Source: Micavibrio sp. UBA1664 (GTDB lineage Bacteria; Pseudomonadota; Alphaproteobacteria; Micavibrionales; UBA1664). From it: a stretch of 38,356 nt of DNA. Of the stretch, positions 26,924 through 35,686 are shown piece after piece; position 1 is the first letter of the stretch, and each line of letters begins with the position of its first letter. The notes beneath the pieces were generated by a model. It was not told the origin of the DNA. It worked only from the letters and a program-made list of their open reading frames with translations, and did not search any database. The stretch lies in the NCBI GenBank assembly GCA_002320485.1, contig DCKW01000064.1, forward strand, positions 1-38,356. Reading direction: 5' to 3'. Both the position numbers and the translations under genes were made by a program.

Positions 26924-27315
26924 TATTGTATACCTTGCGCTGTGAACTGGTTAATATTGGTTTGCTTGCCAGTCGCATCGTCGGCTGTACCCTGAATTGC
27001 AGATACGATAGGTGGCAAAGCCATCAACATCCCACCGAAACCAAGCTTGGCCAGGGCGTTTTTCATTGGCGCATTACCAGGGTTTTCAACGTGTTGTTTT
27101 AAGCCTACAACACCCAAAGCTCCTAATACAAAGCCGCCCATGTAGCATAGGAAAGCAATTGTATTTGTAAACCATGGCGCCGTTGATTCGGAAATAGTTT
27201 TTGTGTAAGTTTTGAAATCACCTTGAGCAAATGCCTCAGAAGATACAAACATGGCAACACCTGTCATCATCGATGCTGACATGAATTGAGTTGTTTTATT
27301 TAAAGATTTTAGCAT
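26923..27315 (-). CDS. icmD: IcmD/DotP-like small membrane protein
   Basis: A 130-residue protein with an N-terminal signal-like helix (10-30, likely cleavage after AFA), then two membrane helices (about 52-70 and 90-107) joined by a short polar loop with K-Q-H-V-E-N-P. This is the layout of IcmD/DotP in Legionella (132 residues) and of the IncI conjugation TraQ/TraR type. The region from residue 53 to 110 is almost identical in pattern to module 1 of the adjacent icmC-like protein, with shared C-Y-M-G-G-F-V-L and A-L-P-P. The ribosome site is excellent. It overlaps icmJ by one base. Confidence 0.85.
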   Translation of the reverse strand: MLKSLNKTTQFMSASMMTGVAMFVSSEAFAQGDFKTYTKTISESTAPWFTNTIAFLCYMGGFVLGALGVVGLKQHVENPGNAPMKNALAKLGFGGMLMALPPIVSAIQGTADDATGKQTNINQFTAQGIQ

Positions 27316-27320
27316 AGTTT

Positions 27321-27328
27321 CCTCCTTT
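27321..27328 (-). promoter_or_regulatory. Strong ribosome binding site of icmD
   Basis: AAAGGAGG on the minus strand, five bases before the icmD ATG, is almost fully complementary to the 16S anti-Shine-Dalgarno. It is the strongest ribosome site I saw in the window, consistent with high translation of this small membrane subunit. Confidence 0.8.
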
Positions 27329-27353
27329 AAGTTTTATAAATCATGCAAATCAC

Positions 27354-28565
27354 TTAGTTAAATAGTACCCCATAACTGTGAATTCCCAAAGTCTCTTGTA
27401 TGATATTTGCAAATCCACCGAAATTTACAAGGATTGCCCCTGCAATCACATGCGATATCCCGCTCATCATCGTCATTTGGCCGTTGCCTTCCGCGACACC
27501 GCGCAAAACAAAGAAACCACGGATGATGGACAGAATTCCTACAACAATCAGGAAAGCCAGAATGGCAACCGTAACACGCTCGGCATGCACCGACCCGGCC
27601 CCCATTGACGCATTCAACGCCATAAAGCTGACTTCCGTCATTGAATCTCTTGTACCGAATATTGTCTCGGTGATCACACCAACCATTGGTGCGATAGAAA
27701 ACAGCACGCCCGCCAGAACAAATGTGGCAATTGTACCCAAACCGGTCGGACCTCTGGGCCCCTCTTGTGCCGATTTGGTAAATCTGTGCAAAGCCACCAG
27801 CATTAAAACAGCACCCGCAGTATAGCAGAAAAAGATAAACAAATTCGTTACAGGACCAAATGTATTGCCCATAAGACGAATCATCATATCATCCAACGTA
27901 CCGGGGGTTCCGGTGTAACCCGCATTATTCCACCCGATATCTTGCGCGGCCCCACCATCGCCAAATGTACCTGTCGCCACCTTTGCCAATAAAGGCAAAG
28001 ACATAACCACACCGCCAGTAAATAAATATTTTAATGCATCAGAAAGAGGCGCTTGAGGCCCTTGCTCCACATGGTTTTTCAGCTTGTAAACACCAACGGC
28101 AGCGAATAAAAAGCCTGCCATATATCCTATAAAAGACACAACAGTGGGCAGAGCGCTTGTGTTAGCTACAATTTGATCAACCAGCCCTCCTAAAGTACCA
28201 TCGGCAATATTTCCGCTAGTTGTCGTACCGCCACCACCGCCGGAAGCACCAAATGTTCCTTGTAAAGCCGATACAACAGGCGGCAAGGCCATAAAAATTC
28301 CACCAAATCCTAATTTGGCAAGAGGATTTCTTAATGGCATCCCTTGCGGATTTTCAACATTTTGCTTAAGGCCGTATACCCCCAAAGCAATAAGAACAAA
28401 GCCGCCCATATAACATATAAACGCAATAACTTGCGGGTAATTAATAACATTGTCGGAAACATCCACGACATAGTCATTCACAGTACCGCCAGCCAAAGCC
28501 GGAAACGCGGATACCGTCATCAACCCTGTTAATAATAAAGTCTTTGTTATCTTTTTATACAACAT
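27354..28565 (-). CDS. icmC: IcmC/DotE-like protein with about four IcmD-type modules
   Basis: A 403-residue inner-membrane protein, twice the length of Legionella IcmC/DotE (about 194). After a signal-like helix (1-26) it has about four copies of the two-helix unit seen in IcmD. Module 1 (47-106) has I-A-F-I-C-Y-M-G-G-F-V-L and A-L-P-P-V-V-S-A; module 2 (142-202) has S-F-I-G-Y-M-A-G-F and S-L-P-L-L-A-K-V; module 3 (241-304) has F-I-F-F-C-Y-T-A-G-A; module 4 (331-395) is more diverged. Each ends in a T-F-G or similar. Linkers include G-G-G-G-G-T-T-T (109-116). It may combine IcmC, IcmD and DotV functions. GGAG lies four bases before the ATG. Confidence 0.82.
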   Translation of the reverse strand: MLYKKITKTLLLTGLMTVSAFPALAGGTVNDYVVDVSDNVINYPQVIAFICYMGGFVLIALGVYGLKQNVENPQGMPLRNPLAKLGFGGIFMALPPVVSALQGTFGASGGGGGTTTSGNIADGTLGGLVDQIVANTSALPTVVSFIGYMAGFLFAAVGVYKLKNHVEQGPQAPLSDALKYLFTGGVVMSLPLLAKVATGTFGDGGAAQDIGWNNAGYTGTPGTLDDMMIRLMGNTFGPVTNLFIFFCYTAGAVLMLVALHRFTKSAQEGPRGPTGLGTIATFVLAGVLFSIAPMVGVITETIFGTRDSMTEVSFMALNASMGAGSVHAERVTVAILAFLIVVGILSIIRGFFVLRGVAEGNGQMTMMSGISHVIAGAILVNFGGFANIIQETLGIHSYGVLFN

Positions 28566-28733
28566 TACTCCATGTCCTTATTGCTTATATAAACACATAA
28601 TAACCACAAATTGCAATTAAAAGTGATAATTCCTTCATTTTATTAAGACATATAACCCTACAACTATAGTATGGAAAACCATCTTTAAAATTTAGTTAAA
28701 ATTCGAAATATATTACGGAAAATTTCTTTAATA

Positions 28734-30836
28734 TTATATTTTTTGCTCAAAATAGCCTAAATACGCCATTTCTTTTTTGGTATAGCGTCCTTTTTTTGCG
28801 CCCTTATATTTGTTCAGGATGATTTCAGGCTTAGAAAATTTGGAAAAAGAGGCAAGCGTATCATTCATATCATTTAAGGGCGTTTTACACCATTCAACCA
28901 CATACAAAACAGAATCAGATAATCCTGCTGTGATTTGAGCATCAGTAAATAAATAAGACGTTGGTGCATCGATAATGATCAGGTCATAATGATCGCGTAA
29001 ACGGCGGATCATGGCTTCCATTCTTTCGCTCCCTAAAAGCATGAGAGCATGAACCGGAATCGCCTTACTGGTCATTAAATGTACGCCTGAGCCATGTTTT
29101 TTATATATAGTATCGTCCAATGGTAAACGGCCACTTAAGTAATCCGCCAAACCACGGGCATTTCCCGTATCGTAAGCTTTATGCAATGACGGACGACGCA
29201 TATCCGCATCAATAATTAAGGTTTTTTGCCCGCTTTGCGCGGCAGTGGTTCCCAACCATACGGAAAAAGTTGTTTTCCCCTCGTCGGCATGGGTCGAGGT
29301 AACCGTTACCACCCGCCCCTGCCGATCAGATAAAGGATGCCTGATTTTGAGAGTAGCCACAAAACCCCGCACGGTTTCGGCCAGTGCCGATGCAGGATGT
29401 TGGCCTAAATAATTAACAACAGTATCGCCTTTCTTAAACATGACAAAAGGTAAGACTGTCGTAATCTTTAGACCGGTACTTTCCTCTATTTCCCGGATAG
29501 TGCAGGCAACATGGCTAGTAAAAAAACCATTAATAATAGCCCATAGTCCGCCGACAATTGCCCCAATCAAAACGGAAAGGGTTATGAAATATAATCCTCC
29601 TTTCCAATCGGGAGTTTGTGGCTGGACCGCCCGCGATAAAACTGTCAAAGGCATCTGACGGGCGGTTAAACGCTGTAAAATTTCCTGATAATTCGCCACT
29701 TGACGGCCCAGCATATTCTTGGCCAGATCAAGGCGTATTTCGGAATCAACAATATCATCAGGCGACATTTGCCCTGCCCTGTATGTATTTTGCAAATCAA
29801 CCAGACGCTCTTCCAGATTTTTGACCTCGGCTTGCTCAATATCTTTCTTAACCTGTAAAGAATTGGCATAGACGATAATTTGCTCTTCAAGCTTTTGTTG
29901 AAATGCGTCTTTATCGGATCGCAATTCGGCCATAGCCGTATCTTGTAGATTTGCATCAGTTGCCAGCGCTGTCTCACGGCGTTGTAAATTCGTTTGCTCT
30001 TCCTTGAGATTAATGAAAAGAGGAACATCAATAAAGGTAGGCACTACCAGCGGACCTTGTTCTCGATAGAGAATTTTATTAATTTCATCAAGAATAACCT
30101 GCGTCTCCACCAGAGATGCCTGCGCCGATGATAATCTGCGAGTTATAGTTTCAATTTCATTTTTTTGAACGGCAGGTTTGCGATCCGTGATTTGCCTCGT
30201 GTCTTCGTGATCCGCGTCGAGAAGCTTAAAATCTTTTTGGGTTTCGCGAACATCTCGCGCAAGATTATCAATGCGCCCCTCCATAAAATGCAATGCCGTT
30301 TGTATCTCTTCCTGCTGGCGGGTTTTTAGGAAATCTGCATAGGCATCAATAAATTCATTAGCAATATCTGCCGCTTTTGCAGCATCATTAGAACGAAAAG
30401 AAACAGCAATAATACCGTTTTTTTCAGTATTAATTAAAACTCTCTGACGAACATGATCATTTATTCGCCGCTTATGATCCGCTGACAATATATAATAATC
30501 TGTCGCCGCAGGCACACCCCCAAATTCATTTAAACGGTATAAATCCTGATTAACAATGACGGCCTCAAGAATTTCCGGGGACGTGATAATATATGATACA
30601 GCCGTGTTTACAGGATCATGATTTGATAAACCAATAATATCTTCCGCTGATGTAAAGCTCGTCAATGGTGATATCATAATTGTTGCTGTGGCCTTGTAAT
30701 GCCCCATGCAGGCAAACACCCATACCATTGAAGCCAGCCCGCTCAACAAAGCCATCATTATAATAAGACGTCGTCGCCTGCAAAGATTATGCAATGCTGA
30801 TTTATATACAGGTTTGTCCTGCGTGTAGCGGGTCAT
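28734..30836 (-). CDS. Wzz/BY-kinase fusion (polysaccharide tyrosine autokinase)
   Basis: A 700-residue protein of the Wzc type, controlling chain length and export of surface polysaccharide. N-terminal Wzz domain with membrane helices at about 23-44 and 415-438, a long coiled coil between (170-395), and a cytoplasmic kinase domain: Walker A A-D-E-G-K-T-T (517-523), Walker A' L-I-I-D-A-D-M-R-R-P (540-549) and Walker B L-I-I-I-D-A-P (619-625). The C-terminal tail holds tyrosines at 677, 685, 692 and 695, candidate autophosphorylation sites, but is shorter than the Tyr-rich cluster of E. coli Wzc. No wzx, wzy or outer-membrane export gene is adjacent. GAGGA precedes the ATG. Confidence 0.9.
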   Translation of the reverse strand: MTRYTQDKPVYKSALHNLCRRRRLIIMMALLSGLASMVWVFACMGHYKATATIMISPLTSFTSAEDIIGLSNHDPVNTAVSYIITSPEILEAVIVNQDLYRLNEFGGVPAATDYYILSADHKRRINDHVRQRVLINTEKNGIIAVSFRSNDAAKAADIANEFIDAYADFLKTRQQEEIQTALHFMEGRIDNLARDVRETQKDFKLLDADHEDTRQITDRKPAVQKNEIETITRRLSSAQASLVETQVILDEINKILYREQGPLVVPTFIDVPLFINLKEEQTNLQRRETALATDANLQDTAMAELRSDKDAFQQKLEEQIIVYANSLQVKKDIEQAEVKNLEERLVDLQNTYRAGQMSPDDIVDSEIRLDLAKNMLGRQVANYQEILQRLTARQMPLTVLSRAVQPQTPDWKGGLYFITLSVLIGAIVGGLWAIINGFFTSHVACTIREIEESTGLKITTVLPFVMFKKGDTVVNYLGQHPASALAETVRGFVATLKIRHPLSDRQGRVVTVTSTHADEGKTTFSVWLGTTAAQSGQKTLIIDADMRRPSLHKAYDTGNARGLADYLSGRLPLDDTIYKKHGSGVHLMTSKAIPVHALMLLGSERMEAMIRRLRDHYDLIIIDAPTSYLFTDAQITAGLSDSVLYVVEWCKTPLNDMNDTLASFSKFSKPEIILNKYKGAKKGRYTKKEMAYLGYFEQKI

Positions 30837-31013
30837 TTCATTTCCTCGCCCATCAGGTCTGTGGGTTGCTGGTCTGCTTTATTTAAAATCATGCGCATAG
30901 AGTTATGGCGTTAGGGTTGTCACGATAAAGTTTACAGACATTTTAAAACAAGGCCAACTGTTAATTCAGTTCCCCTACACTTCGCCTATCCGTACCGATT
31001 TAAGACGGCTTAC

Positions 31014-31838
31014 TTAATAACATTCCTTGGAAAACATGATTTTTCCCGTCGGTAAAGCCATCATGTGAACACTGATATGCGCTTTGGCATCGCTAATGCA
31101 GATCAAATCAGAATAATCCGCCATAGAATCGGCGAAACGGTTTACGGCCATAAACGGCTCGTTATGATTAACCGGGCGGACAATCATCAAACATAATTCG
31201 TTGATCGCAGTGCGTCCGACGACATCACTTAATCTGCGAATGCGCACGGTGTATTTTTTGAGTTTATCGCATAGTTGCTCTGCGAGCTCATCGCCGTACA
31301 TACCTTGCAGGTCATGAATATTGTCTATTCTTACAAAAATCATGTAAGTTTCTTCCCCATACCGGTCGGCACGGTCAAGGCAAGATGTAAAAATTTGATA
31401 GAAGGCTGTTTTTGAAATGACCCCGTCGCGCGATGCGTAATCATTATGATCCTCTTTCAACCGTGTAATCAATTCGGTCAGATTTTTCATGTTTTTGATT
31501 TTTGCCTTGAAGTCATCAATATCCAGAGGCTTTGGCAAATAATCATTGGCTCCACATGCTAACGCTTCATGCGCTTGTGTATGGCGGGATATCACAGTAA
31601 TCGGCACATAATTTTTATTTTCTCGGCGCGCCCTAATTACAAATGACCGTAAATCCTCGGTTTCCGGGGCAGGATCAAAAAAAACGGCATTAAACTTCTC
31701 GGTTTGCATCAGCTCGATCGCTCTGGCTTTGGAGGGTTCAAAAACGACATCGACAAGACCTATATCTTCTTGCATTCGTTTGATATAATCCACACTCTCC
31801 TGATCGCGATCAACCACCAATATTCTGATAAGCGCCAT
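31014..31838 (-). CDS. Response regulator with degenerate GGDEF domain
   Basis: A 274-residue two-domain protein. Residues 1-115 are a CheY-type receiver: acidic pocket Asp10/Asp12, phosphoacceptor Asp55 in V-F-F-D-P, and Lys103 in L-P-K-P-L. Residues 130-274 resemble a diguanylate cyclase fold (A-F-Y-Q-I-F, then I-F-V-R-I-D-N-I-H-D), but the active-site loop reads A-I-N-E-L at the GGDEF position (211-215), so c-di-GMP synthesis is unlikely; an effector or binding role is inferred. The gene lies next to the tyrosine kinase gene in the same direction but 177 bases apart. It is divergent from the RNase D-like gene. Confidence 0.83.
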   Translation of the reverse strand: MALIRILVVDRDQESVDYIKRMQEDIGLVDVVFEPSKARAIELMQTEKFNAVFFDPAPETEDLRSFVIRARRENKNYVPITVISRHTQAHEALACGANDYLPKPLDIDDFKAKIKNMKNLTELITRLKEDHNDYASRDGVISKTAFYQIFTSCLDRADRYGEETYMIFVRIDNIHDLQGMYGDELAEQLCDKLKKYTVRIRRLSDVVGRTAINELCLMIVRPVNHNEPFMAVNRFADSMADYSDLICISDAKAHISVHMMALPTGKIMFSKECY

Positions 31839-31968
31839 AATGAACCTTTAAGTTTCTTGTTTTATTCTGCTTCCTTATTCAAGGCTATTATACTTTTGCA
31901 AACTTCGCAATTATTTATGTTTTTAAAAATGCTTGTTTTCTATGCTATCGGCACTTAGACTATGTTTC

Positions 31969-32586
31969 ATGACAATATATCTTTATAAAGGCGACCTGCC
32001 TGACGACCTTGATTTGGGATCGGAAGTGGCCGTGGACACGGAAACCCAAGGATTAAATCCCCAGCGTGACCGCCTGTGCGTCGTTCAATTATCTTCCGGC
32101 GATGGCAATGCCCACCTTGTCCAGCTTGGTGTTGATGATTATGCACATGCAAAAAATCTTAAGACGTTGATGCAAGACCCAAAAGTGACAAAGATATTTC
32201 ATTTCGCACGATTTGATGTAGCGGTGATGAAAAAATATTTGAATATTGATGTGAACCCTGTTTTTTGCACGAAAATTGCCTCGAAACTTGTTCGCACTTA
32301 TACAGACCGGCATGGATTAAAGGACCTCTTACGCGAATTATTGGGCGTTCAACTGGATAAACAGCAGCAATCCTCAGATTGGGCGGCCTCAGACCTTTCC
32401 GAAGATCAACAGGTATACGCCGCAAATGACGTCTATCATTTGCATGCCGTCAAAAAAATACTGGAAGACATGCTGGCGAGGGAAAACAGAACGGATATAG
32501 CACGCCGTTGCTTTGATTTTTTACCTGCACGCGCAGATCTTGATTTAATGGGATGGAATGATCATGACATCTTTAGCCACAGCTAG
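31969..32586 (+). CDS. rnd: RNase D-like 3'-5' exonuclease
   Basis: A 205-residue DEDD-superfamily exonuclease lacking the HRDC domain of full-length RNase D, a form typical of alphaproteobacteria. Catalytic residues: V-D-T-E-T (near residue 20), H-F-A-R-F-D (near 75) and A-A-N-D-V-Y-H-L (near 160). I chose the ATG at 31969; a longer frame starts at a TTG at 31933 and adds residues absent in the family. It overlaps kdsD, which begins at 32558 or 32564 inside it. It is first of the run leading to lptB and is the usual upstream neighbour of that run. Confidence 0.9.
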   Translation: MTIYLYKGDLPDDLDLGSEVAVDTETQGLNPQRDRLCVVQLSSGDGNAHLVQLGVDDYAHAKNLKTLMQDPKVTKIFHFARFDVAVMKKYLNIDVNPVFCTKIASKLVRTYTDRHGLKDLLRELLGVQLDKQQQSSDWAASDLSEDQQVYAANDVYHLHAVKKILEDMLARENRTDIARRCFDFLPARADLDLMGWNDHDIFSHS

Positions 32587-33586
32587 AAAAGCAGATGAAA
32601 CAGAAATGAAATACAATGATATCGAGACCGCGCGTCGCACTCTTGATACCGAGATTGCAGGCCTTCATCAATTAAAAGATCTTTTGGACCATTCTTTTGA
32701 ACAGGCGGTTGAAACCATTCAGTCCATGAAAACCCGTAAAAGCGGGCGTCTTATTATCACGGGCATGGGAAAATCAGGACATATTGGGCAAAAAATGGCC
32801 GCCACATTCGCATCCACGGGAACGCCCGCCTATTTCGTTCATCCGGGCGAGGCCAGTCACGGCGATTTAGGCATGGTGACGGAACATGATGTTGTTATTG
32901 CCATTTCCAATTCCGGCGGCGCCCCCGAATTGGGCGATATCATCGCCTATACCCGACGATTTTCCATTCCTTTGATTGCGATAACGTCAAAGTCGGATTC
33001 AAATCTTGGAAAACATTCGGATACATGCCTTCTTTTACCGCAGGCAAAGGAGGCCTGCCCTAACGGGCTTGCCCCCACCACCTCAACCACCATGACAATT
33101 GCGTTAGGGGATTGCCTTGCCATGGCTTTACTGGCACGTCAGGGCCTGACGTCGGATGATTTCAAGGTCTGGCATCCGGGTGGTAAAATCGGTTCGAAAT
33201 TGATGCCTGTATCAGACTTGATGGATAGTTTCGATACCCTGCCGTTTGTTGAGCCGACAGAGACAATGGATCATGTTATTGTCGTTTTGACAGAGAAAAA
33301 TATGGGATGCGTTATTGTTTCTGAAGATGAAAAAACAGCGATGGGAATTATCACCGATGGCGATTTGAAACGTCATATGGCCTCGGACTTTTTAACACGG
33401 CAAGCGCAGCAGGTGATGACACGCACGCCAAAGACAATTTCCGGAGATACCCTCGCCGGTGAAGCCATCGAAGTTATGCTCAAGAAATACGGCAATCCGA
33501 TTACATCCCTGCTTGTGGTTGATAATAATGACACTTTGATCGGTATGTTAAGGCTTCAAACATTGCTGGCCGCAGGTGTGGCATAG
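32558..33586 (+). CDS. kdsD: D-arabinose 5-phosphate isomerase
   Basis: Isomerase that makes arabinose 5-phosphate for Kdo synthesis, hence for LPS. The N-terminal SIS domain has I-I-T-G-M-G-K-S-G-H-I-G (67-78), G-E-A-S-H-G-D-L-G and the S-N-S-G loop; W-H-P-G-G-K-I-G links to two CBS domains (about 215-342). Length is 342 residues, a normal value including a slightly long N-terminus. The start is ATG at 32558 or, two codons later, 32564; both overlap the exonuclease gene. lptC starts 21 bases after its stop. Confidence 0.94.
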   Translation: MIMTSLATARKADETEMKYNDIETARRTLDTEIAGLHQLKDLLDHSFEQAVETIQSMKTRKSGRLIITGMGKSGHIGQKMAATFASTGTPAYFVHPGEASHGDLGMVTEHDVVIAISNSGGAPELGDIIAYTRRFSIPLIAITSKSDSNLGKHSDTCLLLPQAKEACPNGLAPTTSTTMTIALGDCLAMALLARQGLTSDDFKVWHPGGKIGSKLMPVSDLMDSFDTLPFVEPTETMDHVIVVLTEKNMGCVIVSEDEKTAMGIITDGDLKRHMASDFLTRQAQQVMTRTPKTISGDTLAGEAIEVMLKKYGNPITSLLVVDNNDTLIGMLRLQTLLAAGVA

Positions 33587-33607
33587 GGAGAAAGGGTATC
33601 ATCCGCA

Positions 33608-34237
33608 ATGTCAGATCGCTTATCCGGACTGGAAACAACACGCACCACAACGCCTGACGTACAACCTTATTCTTATTTTATAAGAATGATCAAAGTTGTT
33701 TTACCTTTAATAGTATTCATTATTATCGGCCTGTTGCTGATATGGCCGCAGATTTCCGATATTGAAACCGCACCCCTGACACAGCAGGACATCAGTGCCT
33801 TGCAAGAGGCGCAAAGTGAAAATCTTCTTCTTAATCCCGTCTTCAATACATTGGACGACAAGGGAAAACCGTTTTCAATCACTGCTCATGAAGCCAGGCA
33901 AAACCGGGATGACAGGGATAAAATCGTTCTGACCGCTCCTGCCGCAGAAATGAATAATGATGATAATACATTTTATTTGGAGGCTGAGAACGGTGAATAT
34001 GACCAAATGCGAAAGACATTGATTCTTAATAATGATGTTGTTTTGAAAGATAAAAAGAATAATGTTTTAACGACTCAAGACCTGACAACATCCATTGCCG
34101 ATGGAAAGGCCCGCAGTAATAGCCCGGCAAAACTGACAACAACTCAGGGCAGTATCGAAGGCCAATCGGTCATAATTGACCAACAAAACCAAACAACAAC
34201 TTTCCAAGGACCGGCCAAAGCTGTTATTAATCCATAA
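33608..34237 (+). CDS. lptC: LPS export system protein LptC
   Basis: Inner-membrane anchored subunit that receives LPS from LptBFG and passes it to LptA. 209 residues: one membrane helix (28-46), then a periplasmic beta-jellyroll (about 70-205) of the DUF1239 type, with repeated short hydrophobic strands and Y-L-E-A-E-N-G-E-Y. GGGAGAAAGG upstream gives a good ribosome site. It precedes lptA by 17 bases. Confidence 0.9.
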   Translation: MSDRLSGLETTRTTTPDVQPYSYFIRMIKVVLPLIVFIIIGLLLIWPQISDIETAPLTQQDISALQEAQSENLLLNPVFNTLDDKGKPFSITAHEARQNRDDRDKIVLTAPAAEMNNDDNTFYLEAENGEYDQMRKTLILNNDVVLKDKKNNVLTTQDLTTSIADGKARSNSPAKLTTTQGSIEGQSVIIDQQNQTTTFQGPAKAVINP

Positions 34238-34254
34238 AGAGCTGAAAATTACAT

Positions 34255-34827
34255 ATGAAAAAAATCTTTATTCTATTATTGCTGTCAATTATGCCATTTC
34301 AGGTATTTGCTCAGAATAAAAATCCGATAGAGGTGACGGCAGATAATGCATTGGAATGGAACCGAGCCGAGCGGACGTTCACGGCTAGCGGTAATGCGGT
34401 TATTACACAGGGCGAAAGCCTTATTTCCGCACCGACAGTAAAGGCTTTCTATGATGAAGGGGATTCAATTACAATTCGCAAGGTATTGGCGCAACCGAAT
34501 GCAACCCTAAAGCAACCCGACGAAACACTGACTGCAAAATCGATTATAGCTGATTTCAAAAATGGTGTTTTGGCAACCGTTACGGCCACAGACAATGTTG
34601 TCCTTAAAACAGGGACAGAGACATTATTCGGTGACAAGGCCGTTTATGATGCGCAAAAACGTGTAATTACGGTAACAGGTGATGTGCGTATTGAGCAGGA
34701 CAAGAATATCCTCACTGGCAACAAGGCTACCTTTGACATGAATACGAACATCAGCACGATGACCGCATCACCCGATAAGGAGGGGCGTGTCAAGGCGACG
34801 TTTTATAGTGAAGGATCCGATGAATGA
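34255..34827 (+). CDS. lptA: LPS transport periplasmic protein LptA
   Basis: Periplasmic bridge protein for LPS transport. A 190-residue precursor with a classical signal peptide (cleavage after VFA, residue 19) and an OstA/LptA beta-jellyroll: I-E-V-T-A-D-N-A-L-E-W (23-33), the recurrent D-G-N-A-V-I-T-type strands and A-V-Y-D-A. The stop overlaps the lptB start by four bases (ATGA). The C-terminal F-D-M-N-T and basic tail are intact. Confidence 0.93.
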   Translation: MKKIFILLLLSIMPFQVFAQNKNPIEVTADNALEWNRAERTFTASGNAVITQGESLISAPTVKAFYDEGDSITIRKVLAQPNATLKQPDETLTAKSIIADFKNGVLATVTATDNVVLKTGTETLFGDKAVYDAQKRVITVTGDVRIEQDKNILTGNKATFDMNTNISTMTASPDKEGRVKATFYSEGSDE

Positions 34828-35585
34828 CACAGGAAAAATCCTCTCATCTACAGGCCGTGCGGCAGGGCTTATACGCAAAACATATTGCCAAATCCTACAA
34901 AAAACGGCCCGTTTTACGCGATGTTGAAATTCATGTTAAACAAGGCGAATCGGTGGCCCTCCTCGGCCCTAATGGTGCCGGAAAAACCAGCCTGTTTTAT
35001 ATTATTACGGGCCTTATCAAGGCCGATGAAGGGACAATCACTCTCGACGGGCAAAATATTACCACCCTGCCGATGTATCGTCGTGCACGTATGGGCATAG
35101 GGTATTTGCCGCAAGAAGCCTCCATTTTCCGTGGGCTCAATGTCGAGGATAATATTCGCGCCGTTTTGCAAACCAATGACAATATGTCATCGGACGAGCA
35201 GGAAGCCTTGCTTGACGAGTTATTGGCGGAATTTTCCATTTCTCATTTGCGTGTTACGCCATCGGTGGCATTATCAGGCGGGGAACGCCGCCGTCTGGAA
35301 ATCGCGCGGGCTTTGGCCAGTCGTCCAAAATTTATTTTACTCGATGAGCCTTTGGCAGGAATTGACCCTATCGCGGTGAATGATATCCGCGACCTCATCG
35401 CCCATTTGAAGGACCGAGGTATCGGCGTTTTGATCACCGATCACAACGTCCGCGACACTTTAGAGGTTGTCGACCGCGCCTATATTCTGCATGACGGCCA
35501 TATCCTCACCCACGGCACGCCACATGATATCGTGGATAACGAGGATGTGCGCCGCGTCTATCTGGGCGAAAATTTCAAGGTTTAA
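34824..35585 (+). CDS. lptB: LPS export ABC transporter ATPase LptB
   Basis: Cytoplasmic ATPase for LPS extraction with LptFG. 253 residues with Walker A GPNGAGKT (48-55), Q-loop in Y-L-P-Q-E-A-S-I-F (94-102), signature LSGGERRR (150-157), Walker B I-L-L-D-E-P (171-176) and the switch His207 in I-T-D-H-N-V-R. The A-S-I-F-R-G and V-R-D-T-L motifs are characteristic of LptB. It overlaps lptA by four bases. In many alphaproteobacteria rpoN and hpf follow; here they do not. Confidence 0.95.
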   Translation: MTQEKSSHLQAVRQGLYAKHIAKSYKKRPVLRDVEIHVKQGESVALLGPNGAGKTSLFYIITGLIKADEGTITLDGQNITTLPMYRRARMGIGYLPQEASIFRGLNVEDNIRAVLQTNDNMSSDEQEALLDELLAEFSISHLRVTPSVALSGGERRRLEIARALASRPKFILLDEPLAGIDPIAVNDIRDLIAHLKDRGIGVLITDHNVRDTLEVVDRAYILHDGHILTHGTPHDIVDNEDVRRVYLGENFKV

Positions 35586-35613
35586 TAAAAATAGTCAACA
35601 ATTACCACTAATT

Positions 35614-35641
35614 ATTATGCATAGAATCATATTTGCATAAT
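35614..35641. repeat. Short inverted repeat between lptB and the beta-helix gene
   Basis: ATTATGCA (35614-35621) and TGCATAAT (35634-35641) form a perfect 8-base inverted repeat with a 12-base loop. It is AT-rich and lacks a long T-run, so it is more likely an operator or a weak hairpin than a proven terminator. Confidence 0.4.
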
Positions 35642-35686
35642 TAAAGATACTATGTTATTTTCATGAAAATAAATATAGGGAAAAAA

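Noticed and set aside
27400..27825. 141-codon plus-strand frame opposite the icmC-like gene
   Set aside because: The Thr/Ala-rich composition reflects the complement of membrane-helix codons; no start context is present.
27354..28565. CRISPR or DNA-level tandem repeat
   Set aside because: The repetition is at the protein level (membrane modules of about 60 residues with diverged DNA), without direct repeats and spacers.
22493..28565. Mobile integrative element boundaries
   Set aside because: I looked for tRNA genes, integrase and direct-repeat attachment sites around the icm cluster and saw none; flanking genes are ordinary.
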